DNA of 64,000 bases from Paraburkholderia phenoliruptrix (GTDB taxonomy: Bacteria > Pseudomonadota > Gammaproteobacteria > Burkholderiales > Burkholderiaceae). A program made the translations under genes and the position numbers. This document shows, piece after piece, positions 53,921 through 61,686 of the stretch; position 1 is the stretch's first letter, and every line of letters begins with the position of its first letter. The stretch spans positions 1 through 64,000 of the forward strand of contig NZ_JAEUAV010000021.1 of the NCBI RefSeq assembly GCF_019511605.1, in the 5' to 3' direction. Below the pieces are notes generated by a model, which saw only the letters and a list, made by a program, of their open reading frames with translations, did no database searches and had not been told where the DNA came from.

Positions 53921-55297
53921 TCAGCGAAGTCCTGTTCCCGCCATGCCTGCTGGCGTGAAGAGATTCGGCTTCTCGAGTTTGTCCGCTACACGAAGCTGAG
54001 GGCTGCCGCGCGAACTGCTGGTAAAGAACGAGAAGTAGTTGCCTTTTTGCAGGTCGTAGAACGTGTTCGCGCTGATGAAGACGCCGCCATTGCCGTCGTA
54101 ATAGTTGATCGGATAGTCGAGGCCCACGCGCCACAACTTGCCGTCGTGACCGTAGCCGTCGGCTTCCTGCAGCGTCCAGCCGTCTTCGTCGACGTAAAAC
54201 ACGCGCTTCGAATACGCATGGCGTGCGTCCGGCTTCAGGCTTGCCTCCACCACCCACACGCGGTGCCGCTCCCAGCGCAACGCATCGGGCTTGATGTGCT
54301 TCGGCCCGAACACTTCATCGACAGGAAGCTGCGAGTAGCGGTAATTGTTGTACGGGACAATCATCTCTTTCTTGCCGATCAGCTTGAAGTCGAATTTGTC
54401 CATACGGCCGGCGAACAATTTCGCCTCGTCCCAGAACAGCACGCCACCGTAGGCGGCTGTCGGCGTGTCGTACTTGAAGTCGGGCGCCATGCGCACGCGG
54501 CGCTGCGACGGGAAGTACGCCCAGCTCACCTGGTCGGCTTCGGAGTAGTTGATCGAATAGTCGACCAGGTTCGACGTACCCGCGGACGTGGCGGGCGTGA
54601 GCAGCGTCAGCCACATGCGGTCGTGCGGTCCCTTGAACTTGTCGCCAGCGCGGCTGCGGTCGTAGTACGGCTTGTACTCGATCACGTTCATGACGGGCAG
54701 TTCGGTGCGCGCGCCGGACGTGTCGACGAGATACGCGCCGACGTTTTGTGCGTCGTACTGCGTGCGCTGATAGCTCAACTGCGCGTTCCACATGACCTCA
54801 TAACCATTCTTCGGCATCGGGAATGGAATGCCGCCAAATGCGCCCTCTACACCATCGCCTTCCACCTTGCCGGTGAGCTTCGCCTGGGTGGCGTTCTTCA
54901 GCGTGTTGTCGAGCACCCACTGCGGGTAATGCATGGTTCGATGGGTCGGATAAACGTCGATCCGATAGTCGGGGAAACGCTGCAGCAGCGCCTGTACGCC
55001 GGGCGTCAGCTTGTCCGCGTACTGCCCCATGTTGGAGGCCGTGATGCGAAGCACGGGTTTCTCGCTCTTGAACGGGTCCGGCCACACGCCGCTGCCCGGC
55101 GCGAAATCCGCAGGCGGCTTCGTCAAACCGCCCGCATATTCGGGAATCACGCCGTCGCTCGAGCCCGCCTTCTCGGCACCGAACGCGGTCAGCGTGGTGC
55201 CCAGCTGTTTGGCCTCGTCGGCCGACACGGCGGCAAATGCGCCGAGCGCATTCAGCGTCACGACGCCTGCCGCTATCAGATGGAACAATGTTTTCAT
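53921..55297 (-). CDS. DUF1329 periplasmic lipoprotein-like protein
   Basis: The 458-residue protein has a cleavable signal peptide (residues 1-24, ending GAFAAVSA) and the DUF1329 family sequence: VIPEYAGGL, RTMHYPQW, RRVRMAPDFKYDTP, and RHAYSKRVFYVDEDGW. Members resemble LolB/LolA-like barrels and are found beside DUF1302 channels, MMPL transporters and acyl-CoA genes. A role in carrying hydrophobic substrate across the periplasm is an inference. GGAG precedes the start. Confidence 0.88.
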   Translation of the reverse strand: MKTLFHLIAAGVVTLNALGAFAAVSADEAKQLGTTLTAFGAEKAGSSDGVIPEYAGGLTKPPADFAPGSGVWPDPFKSEKPVLRITASNMGQYADKLTPGVQALLQRFPDYRIDVYPTHRTMHYPQWVLDNTLKNATQAKLTGKVEGDGVEGAFGGIPFPMPKNGYEVMWNAQLSYQRTQYDAQNVGAYLVDTSGARTELPVMNVIEYKPYYDRSRAGDKFKGPHDRMWLTLLTPATSAGTSNLVDYSINYSEADQVSWAYFPSQRRVRMAPDFKYDTPTAAYGGVLFWDEAKLFAGRMDKFDFKLIGKKEMIVPYNNYRYSQLPVDEVFGPKHIKPDALRWERHRVWVVEASLKPDARHAYSKRVFYVDEDGWTLQEADGYGHDGKLWRVGLDYPINYYDGNGGVFISANTFYDLQKGNYFSFFTSSSRGSPQLRVADKLEKPNLFTPAGMAGTGLR

Positions 55298-55328
55298 ATG
55301 CTTGTCTCCAGTCGTTACGAGGTCCGCG

Positions 55329-57083
55329 TCAGAACCACGATTGAACAGTCAACGAGATCCACGGACGGTCATTGAGGTCGAACAGGCCATTGCCGCCTGA
55401 CGCGTATGGCAAGCCGCTCGGCGTGACGGACCGGGTGTTCACGTGTGCGTGATAGCCGTTGTAGGCCAGTGTTACGGTGGCCTTCTGGCGAACCAGCGCC
55501 TGCAAGCCGACCGAATAGGTGAAAAAGCCCTGGCCTGCTGCGGAAGAGCCCGGGTTTTGCGGGTTGTTGCCGTAGAGGCCCACTGTCATCGAGGTGGGCA
55601 TGCTGAGGTCCACGCCCGGCAATACCTGCAGCCATTGCGGCGTAAACACGAAACCGGCGCCGACGTAGTCTTTGGTCGAACAACCGTTCCACTTGTTGTT
55701 GCTGGGACACCCGCGGTAGCCCACGCCGTTGTAGATCGACGCGTTTTCCGTCACCGACAGCAGATGCGAATACGACAGTTCCGCGACCAGCGAGCCCGTT
55801 TGCCACAACGGCGAGCTCGACAACGGAACGATTGCGTTCGCAATCAGGTTGAGCACGTCGCCTTTGGCCCCTTCCGTCTGCCTTGCGATGTTGGAACTCA
55901 GCGCGGTATTGAGCGCCGTGTTGTGCCGCCAGGACAGTTCAAAGCCGGCGGCCACGTTGCCGATGGTCGTGTCGAGGCTATAGCCGAGCAGTTGCGCGCC
56001 GCGGTTGTAGGCCAGGTGATAGTCGGTGGGAAGCCCGCGCGACCAGTTGGTCAGCACCCACGGCTGCGACTCGTCGAAGCGGCGGTAGTAGAAGCCCATC
56101 TGTCCGGTGAAGAAACTGGGGGTCCAGCCGAGCTTCACGCCGAAGTTGTTATCGATCTGCGGCGGCGTGTTCGAAGCACCCTGCGGCACGAACACCGGCA
56201 CAAAGCCGCCGGGGTGACCGACCGCGGCGCCCGGCAGCGTCGTCGCGAGAAGTCCGGAGGGCCCTTGCGCGATGGCGTCGTTTGCCTGCAGGTAAGTGCC
56301 GCCCGTAGCCAGCCGGTTGTACGTCCAGCCAAGCGCGTACTGTCCGGACAGCGAGAGCTCGGGCGTGATTTGCGCGGTCATGCTGATCTGCGGGCGCGGA
56401 AGCAGCAGTTCCTTGGTTTGCGTGCCGGGGGAGTTCAGACCTTTGATGCTGTCGAGCGCGCCTTGCGCGACCGAAATGCCAGAAAACGGAAACAGCAGCG
56501 AGTTGCCCCAGTATTCGGTGAACTGGCCGGCCTTCAGATAGACCGCTTTGCCGCCGATTTCCGTGTTGTAGAACGCGAAGCCGTCGAGCAGTTGGGCGCC
56601 CTGAACGTAATAGCGGTTCGTGAACGAACCGTAGTGACCGTTCGGATATGCGGCAAGCGAGCGGTACGTCACGGCCGGCAACCCGCCTCCAGCCGGCGCG
56701 AAAACGCCGGGGTTGGTGACGTCGCCGCTGCCATAGGCGAAATCTTTCCATGCCGAGCCGGAGAGCTTGAAACCCATGTAGCCCTTGTAGGCGGCGGTAA
56801 ATTCGGAAACCATCGCGACGCGGTTCGTGACCACGTCGCCGGCATGTCGGAACTTGTAGTCGCCGTCGTCGAAGTTCGGATTGTTGCCGATCCTCGGGTC
56901 GATGCCGCGCGCGCGAACGCCCAGGTTATAGGTGACGGTGTTGTCCCAATTCAGGTCCCAGTCGGACGAGGACGTGTTGATCTTGAAAGCGTGCGCGTTC
57001 GATCCCACAACGGCTGCAATCATCCCTGCAAGAATCGTCACGCGATGCGGCGCCCTGTTTCCTGCTCGTGTGCTGCGAGACAT
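55329..57083 (-). CDS. DUF1302 outer-membrane channel protein
   Basis: The 584-residue protein has a signal peptide (ending NAHAF) and a beta-barrel-type composition with alternating strands, from the opening WDLNWDNTVTYNLGVRARG to a final aromatic WF. This is the DUF1302 pattern. It is first in the operon with DUF1329, YCF48, MMPL and acyl-CoA ligase genes, and is the likely outer-membrane entry point for a hydrophobic acid. ATG 57083 has GGAG upstream; the frame to 57116 lacks a site. Confidence 0.88.
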   Translation of the reverse strand: MSRSTRAGNRAPHRVTILAGMIAAVVGSNAHAFKINTSSSDWDLNWDNTVTYNLGVRARGIDPRIGNNPNFDDGDYKFRHAGDVVTNRVAMVSEFTAAYKGYMGFKLSGSAWKDFAYGSGDVTNPGVFAPAGGGLPAVTYRSLAAYPNGHYGSFTNRYYVQGAQLLDGFAFYNTEIGGKAVYLKAGQFTEYWGNSLLFPFSGISVAQGALDSIKGLNSPGTQTKELLLPRPQISMTAQITPELSLSGQYALGWTYNRLATGGTYLQANDAIAQGPSGLLATTLPGAAVGHPGGFVPVFVPQGASNTPPQIDNNFGVKLGWTPSFFTGQMGFYYRRFDESQPWVLTNWSRGLPTDYHLAYNRGAQLLGYSLDTTIGNVAAGFELSWRHNTALNTALSSNIARQTEGAKGDVLNLIANAIVPLSSSPLWQTGSLVAELSYSHLLSVTENASIYNGVGYRGCPSNNKWNGCSTKDYVGAGFVFTPQWLQVLPGVDLSMPTSMTVGLYGNNPQNPGSSAAGQGFFTYSVGLQALVRQKATVTLAYNGYHAHVNTRSVTPSGLPYASGGNGLFDLNDRPWISLTVQSWF

Positions 57084-57248
57084 CTTGGTTCTCCCTCCTC
57101 CGTTGTGGCCGGCCATGCTTTGTCAGGCATGCCTGTTGTCTGCGCCAATCGGCCCGCGCTGGTCTCCTCGTCATAGCGCCTGGCGTTGTGTCGGTGCTTG
57201 CGCCTGAAGCCTCTGATCGTTAGGTTGCCAGCAGACAAACTGCACCAG

Positions 57249-57267
57249 CCCCCTTGAAAAGAGGGGG
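57249..57267. promoter_or_regulatory. CCCCT-N7-AGGGG palindrome, site 4
   Basis: CCCCCT-TGAAAAG-AGGGGG is a perfect 6-bp inverted repeat, 166 bp upstream of the DUF1302 start codon. It is the same geometry as site 1. It lies in the 669-bp gap 57084-57752. Confidence 0.7.
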
Positions 57268-57471
57268 ATCGGGTTTACCGGGTGGGGATCGGCGCGACAA
57301 CCAGGCCGCGGGTCGAATTGGAAGAAAGTGATTGCAAGCGCGCACTCGTCTGTTCGGCAGACAGTGCTGGCAGCGCCTCGACGTGGAGGTTTCTGCGGGG
57401 GTGGGAAGTGCCGCGTGTGGCCGTGTGGTTCGCCGCGGCATTGAGCGAAAGCCGCGAGTCGCAATACCGCC

Positions 57472-57683
57472 TCCCGTAAAGTCTCACCTTTTGTTTTTAG
57501 CGACCAGGCAATGCCTGTCAAGGTGAGCTGTTTCGGGATGGTGAGGAGTTCCAGGAGGTTCGAGAACACCAACTGGCGCCGCGAGAAAAAACGTGCGCTT
57601 GCCAGCGGTGTTTTCGTCGCGCCGACGCAGGACGGACGGCGCTAAAAGAAAGTTGGCGCAGGAAAAGGTGAGAGTTTTCGGGA
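57472..57683. repeat. Cluster D of the dispersed 20-bp motif (four copies, both orientations)
   Basis: A plus-strand copy starts at 57472 (TCCCGTAAA box, CTCACCTTT). Three minus-strand copies lie at 57519-57538, 57537-57556 and 57664-57683. The second and third overlap by two bases and form a 38-bp double unit that matches the one at 29383-29420 in inverted orientation, at 33 of 38 positions. The first of each pair has the rare CTCACCATC end. The rest of the gap has no gene that I can support. Confidence 0.88.
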
Positions 57684-57752
57684 GCCCGCATGCTCGACGC
57701 AAGAGAACGCCGACCAGGCGTCCACCGTTCCCCACGCGAATAGCCTTATCGA

Positions 57753-58403
57753 CTAGAACTTGACCTTCAACTGAAAACCGAGGGTGAACGGCAGGTCGTC
57801 CGACGGAATCGGCGGAATCACAATGATGTTCGCGCCGACACGTTTGTATTCGACCATGACGAGCGGTGCGAGCACCGGCCCTATCGTGTGGTCGCGACCG
57901 AGCCCCCAGTTGCCGTAGTTGTAGCCGGAGATAATGCCGCCCATCGCCGCGATGCGCACAATGCCCCAATGCAGGAACTCGGGCGCCCACACACCGCCGC
58001 CGTAATACGACGGCCGGCGCAGCGAATTGCGAAAGCCGCCTGCCGTCAATGCCCATTGATTGTTCAACCAGCACTCGACACCCAAGCCCGGATTGAACTG
58101 CTCGAAGTGCTTATCAGGATCGGGGCGGATGTGATATGAGCCCAACATAGCGTCGACCCAGATACCGCCCTCGCACCAGTTGCCCGCGTGCGCGGCGGAC
58201 GCGCCCGCGAGGCCCGCGGCAAGCGCGAACAATGTGCGGGCGAGATGTTTCTTGAGGTTGCCGCTGACCGTGGGCCCGAGGTTGCCGCTCAAGTCACCGC
58301 CAACCTTGTCGCTGAACTTAGCCCTGGCCTTGCCGCGAATGTATCCGCTAAACGTTCCGCCGAGGTTCGTGCTGATAAGCCTGCCCATCTGCCGAAGATG
58401 CAT
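57753..58403 (-). CDS. Outer-membrane beta-barrel-like protein with repetitive leader
   Basis: The 216-residue frame has a signal-like hydrophobic segment (ARTLFALAAGLAGASAAHA, about 54-72) preceded by a basic, repetitive leader of about 50 residues (GGTFSGYIRGKARAKFSDKVGGDLSG...). After cleavage the mature part (WCEGGIWVDAMLGSYHI, FNPGLGVECWLNNQWALTAGGFRNS) has alternating strands and ends in VKF, as outer-membrane barrels do. GGAGAGG precedes ATG 58403. I know no function. The position of the signal argues that the true start might lie further in, but I see no Met there. Confidence 0.6.
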   Translation of the reverse strand: MHLRQMGRLISTNLGGTFSGYIRGKARAKFSDKVGGDLSGNLGPTVSGNLKKHLARTLFALAAGLAGASAAHAGNWCEGGIWVDAMLGSYHIRPDPDKHFEQFNPGLGVECWLNNQWALTAGGFRNSLRRPSYYGGGVWAPEFLHWGIVRIAAMGGIISGYNYGNWGLGRDHTIGPVLAPLVMVEYKRVGANIIVIPPIPSDDLPFTLGFQLKVKF

Positions 58404-58621
58404 GTCCTCTCCATCGCCGGTCGAGCGCCGGCGTGACGCTGTGTTGGTATTGACGCGTGCCGCCCGTCGCGCACTGTACCGCAAGCCACCCATGCGATGT
58501 TGAAGACGCACTCGGGCTTGCGGGCACAAGACGTGCCGGCAAGCGCAACACAACCATAACGGAGGACCGATGGCAAAGCGGTGAAGGCGCTGCGCGCGCC
58601 TCCACTTCAGAAACGCAAAGC

Positions 58622-59101
58622 CTACAGGCCGAGTTCGGACAAGCCCGGATGATCGTCGGGACGACGGCCCAGTGGCCAGTGGTAAAGGCGGTCGGCTTCG
58701 CGAATCGGCAGATCGTTGATGCTGGCGTGACGGCGCGCCATCAGGCCGTGCTCGTCGAACTCCCAGTTCTCGTTGCCGTACGAGCGAAACCAGTTGTTCG
58801 AATCGTCGTGCCACTCATAGGCGAAGCGGACGGCGATGCGGTTATCCGTGAACGCCCACAACTCCTTGATCAACCGATAGTCGAGCTCCTTCGCCCACTT
58901 GCGGCGCAGCAGCCCGACAATCTCGGCGCGGCCGTGCGTGAACTCCGCGCGGTTGCGCCATACGCTATCAACCGTGTACGCGAGCGACACGCGCTCGGGG
59001 TCGCGCGTGTTCCAGCCGTCTTCAGCGGCGCGCACTTTCTGGATGGCGGTCTCGCGCGTGAACGGCGGCAGCGGCGGGCGGGTTTCGATCTGTTCGGCCA
59101 T
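58622..59101 (-). CDS. DUF1348 (NTF2-like) protein
   Basis: The 159-residue protein has the DUF1348 pattern of the nuclear transport factor 2-like superfamily: RAAEDGWNTRDPERVSLAYT, WRNRAEFTHGR and FRSYGNENWEFDEHGLMARRHASINDLPI. Such proteins have a cone-shaped fold with unknown ligands. It lies 30 bp downstream of the TetR gene on the same strand, so it is probably controlled by it. Confidence 0.85.
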   Translation of the reverse strand: MAEQIETRPPLPPFTRETAIQKVRAAEDGWNTRDPERVSLAYTVDSVWRNRAEFTHGRAEIVGLLRRKWAKELDYRLIKELWAFTDNRIAVRFAYEWHDDSNNWFRSYGNENWEFDEHGLMARRHASINDLPIREADRLYHWPLGRRPDDHPGLSELGL

Positions 59102-59131
59102 GAGATACCTCGCTTGTTGGTCAGGTGGTGA

Positions 59132-59833
59132 TCACGTTGTGGTCCGCCTCGTGGGCGGGGGCTTGCTTGAAGAGCGGCGGGAAGACTTGTTGCCTGCGGA
59201 TGCATTGCGCTGGCCGGACGATCCGGTAATTTGCGCGTCGAGCAAGGTTCGGGCGACGGCCTGGGCGTCGAGCGCTGCATCTGGCTCGCCGCTCACCAGC
59301 GCAACCGCGATGGCCCCGTCGAGCAGCACCAGCCATTGCCGCGACAAAGCCGCGGCGCGCCGCGCGTCCCCCTGCGTTTCGAGGATGAACGCGTCGAATT
59401 GCGTCCGCACGAAGGCGAGCAGGCGCTCCTTGTGCTGGCGCGCGACGATGCGGATGGGGTCTTCGGCAGAAGCAATCTCGCCGGCCGCGTTCAGGAATGC
59501 GCAACCGTGAAAGTTCTCGGACGCAAACCATTCGCGCAATACGTCGAACATGCCAAGCAGACGTTTGCGCGCGCTCGTGCCGCACTGCTGCGTGCCCGCG
59601 ATAAACCAGTTCATCCACCGTTCGTCGCGCCGTTCGAGCGCGGCCGCAACGAGCGCGTCTTTCGATTCGAAATGCGTGTAGAAGCTTTTGCGCGCGGTGC
59701 CCGACTGCCGCACGATCGCGTCCACGCCGGTGGCGTGAATGCCGCCCGCGTAGATCAACGCCTCAGCAGCGTCGAGCAGACGCTCGCGAGCGCCCGGCGC
59801 TGATGTCGTTTCAGTCGAAGTATTTGCAGTCAT
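59132..59833 (-). CDS. TetR-family transcriptional regulator
   Basis: The 233-residue protein has the TetR N-terminal helix-turn-helix (RERLLDAAEALIYAGGIHATGVDAIVRQSGTARKSFYTHFESKDAL) and a helical ligand-binding domain. The C-terminal 20 residues are basic and Ser-rich. It is divergent from the YceI-family gene and leads the DUF1348 gene. A near-palindrome lies just upstream. Confidence 0.9.
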   Translation of the reverse strand: MTANTSTETTSAPGARERLLDAAEALIYAGGIHATGVDAIVRQSGTARKSFYTHFESKDALVAAALERRDERWMNWFIAGTQQCGTSARKRLLGMFDVLREWFASENFHGCAFLNAAGEIASAEDPIRIVARQHKERLLAFVRTQFDAFILETQGDARRAAALSRQWLVLLDGAIAVALVSGEPDAALDAQAVARTLLDAQITGSSGQRNASAGNKSSRRSSSKPPPTRRTTT

Positions 59834-59843
59834 AGACGAAGGG

Positions 59844-59859
59844 TAGAACGATCATTCCA
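59844..59859. promoter_or_regulatory. Candidate TetR operator
   Basis: TAGAACGATCATTCCA is an imperfect palindrome (six of eight bases pair in each half), 10 bp upstream of the TetR start codon. Position and symmetry fit autoregulation and control of the divergent YceI gene. Confidence 0.45.
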
Positions 59860-59964
59860 CCTCGTCAAGTACTGGCAGATCGTGTCCAAGGTTTGCCAGG
59901 GCTTTTGCGCGAGTCGCGCGGCAACTGTTATCTTCGTGGTAAGCAAATAACCGGAAGTCACTAC

Positions 59965-60615
59965 ATGATTGCGTTCACTGCTCGCGCCGTCGTCGTGCGC
60001 GCTCTACTCGCGGCAACGCTGCTGACCGTCATGGCCTGCACACCGCTGCAAGTGCTGACGCACTCCGTCAGCCAGAACGAAGCGCGCGTGCCGGTGGGCC
60101 GCTACGACCTGGACGCCGATCATTGCAGCATTACGTTCGACGTCGAGCACTTCAGTTATTCGCGTTTCCAGATGCGCTTTGATCGCAAGAAGGGGCAGTT
60201 GAACTGGAACGAAGGCGGGCTCGAGAACAGCAGCGTGTCCGTTTCGATCGATGCCGCGAGTATCGACACCAACGTGCCGCTGCTGGACAAGATGGTGAAA
60301 AGCGCGAGCCTGCTAGATGTCGAGCAGTATCCGGAGATCCGTTTTACGAGTACGAAGTTCGAACGCACGGGCGACTCTCGCGGCACGTTGACGGGCGATC
60401 TGACCATTCATGGCGTCACGCAACCGGTCACGCTCGCGGTCACCTTCAACGGCTTTGCACCCGATCCGCTGACGAAAAAAGACACGCTCGGCTTTTCCGC
60501 TGAAGGGCGTTTCAGCCGCGCGAAGTTTGGTCTTGCGACCTGGTATCCGGCGGTCGGCGACGAGATTCATGTGCGTATCGAAGCCGAATTTGGCAGAACG
60601 CCCGCAGGCGGCTAA
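59965..60615 (+). CDS. YceI-family lipocalin-like lipoprotein
   Basis: The 216-residue protein has an N-terminal hydrophobic segment with a possible lipobox (TVMAC, Cys24) and the YceI domain: YDLDADHCSITFDVEHFSYSRFQMRF, FTSTKFERTG and GDLTIHGVTQPVTLAVTFNG. These eight-stranded barrels bind isoprenoid-type ligands in the periplasm. ATG 59965 has CGGAAG upstream; the in-frame start at 59893 is less likely. Confidence 0.86.
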   Translation: MIAFTARAVVVRALLAATLLTVMACTPLQVLTHSVSQNEARVPVGRYDLDADHCSITFDVEHFSYSRFQMRFDRKKGQLNWNEGGLENSSVSVSIDAASIDTNVPLLDKMVKSASLLDVEQYPEIRFTSTKFERTGDSRGTLTGDLTIHGVTQPVTLAVTFNGFAPDPLTKKDTLGFSAEGRFSRAKFGLATWYPAVGDEIHVRIEAEFGRTPAGG

Positions 60616-60654
60616 GCGCAGTGCGGGCGTTCAAGTTCGACGGACAAAGCGGGT

Positions 60655-61686
60655 CTACGCAGCGGTCCAGTCGAGAATAACCTTGCCGCTTTCGCCGGAG
60701 AGCATGGTCGCGAACGCCTGCTGATAATCGTCGACCTTGAAGTGATGCGTGAGAATCGGCGAAAGGTCGAGTCCGCTTTGCAGCATCGCCACCATCTTGT
60801 ACCAGGTTTCGAACATCTCGCGGCCGTAAATGCCCTTGATTTCGAGGCCTTTGAAAATGACCTGCGTCCAGTCTATGGCGGTTTGGGCCGGTGGAATACC
60901 GAGCAGCGCAATCTTGCCGCCGTGGTTCATTGCTTCGAGCATGCCGGTAAAAGCGCTGGGCACGCCGGACATTTCGAGGCCAACGTCGAAACCTTCGGCC
61001 ATGTGCAGGTCCGCCATCACGTCGCGCAACGATTCACGCGACACATTCACGGCGCGCGTCGCGCCCATCTTGCGCGCGAGTTCGAGCCGGTAATCGTTGA
61101 TGTCGGTAATCACGACATTGCGCGCGCCGACGTGCTTTGCAATCGCCACGGCCATGATGCCGATCGGGCCCGCACCGGTAATCAACACGTCTTCGCCGAC
61201 GAGGTTGAACGATAGTGCGGTGTGCGTGGCGTTGCCGAACGGATCGAAGATCGCCGCGAGGTCATCGGATATTTCAGGCGGAATCTTGAACGCGTTGAAC
61301 GCTGGAATCACCAGATATTCGGCAAACGCGCCCTCGCGATTCACCCCCACACCCACCGTATTGCGGCACAGATGCCGGCGTCCCGCGCGGCAGTTGCGGC
61401 AAAACCCGCAGGTGATATGTCCTTCGCCCGACACGCGGTCGCCAATCGAAAAACCGCGCACCTCCTGGCCCATTTCGACGATCTCGCCGACATACTCATG
61501 GCCGACATGCATCGGCACCGGAATGGTTTTCTGCGCCCAGTCGTCCCACTTCCAGATGTGAATGTCCGTGCCGCAAATCGCGGTGCGCGTGATGCGGATC
61601 ATCACATCGTTATGGCCCACTTCCGGCACTTTGACGTCGGTGAGCGTAAGGCCCGGCGCGCGTTCGAGTTTGGCCAGTGCTTTCAT
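60655..61686 (-). CDS. tdh: L-threonine 3-dehydrogenase
   Basis: The 343-residue zinc alcohol dehydrogenase has the catalytic zinc cysteine and histidine (CGTDIHIWKWDDWAQ, GHEYVG), the four structural-zinc cysteines (CGFCRNCRAGRRHLC) and the NAD site GAGPIG. It oxidises threonine to 2-amino-3-oxobutanoate. The ATG overlaps the kbl stop (61683-61686). With kbl it converts threonine to glycine and acetyl-CoA. Confidence 0.96.
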   Translation of the reverse strand: MKALAKLERAPGLTLTDVKVPEVGHNDVMIRITRTAICGTDIHIWKWDDWAQKTIPVPMHVGHEYVGEIVEMGQEVRGFSIGDRVSGEGHITCGFCRNCRAGRRHLCRNTVGVGVNREGAFAEYLVIPAFNAFKIPPEISDDLAAIFDPFGNATHTALSFNLVGEDVLITGAGPIGIMAVAIAKHVGARNVVITDINDYRLELARKMGATRAVNVSRESLRDVMADLHMAEGFDVGLEMSGVPSAFTGMLEAMNHGGKIALLGIPPAQTAIDWTQVIFKGLEIKGIYGREMFETWYKMVAMLQSGLDLSPILTHHFKVDDYQQAFATMLSGESGKVILDWTAA

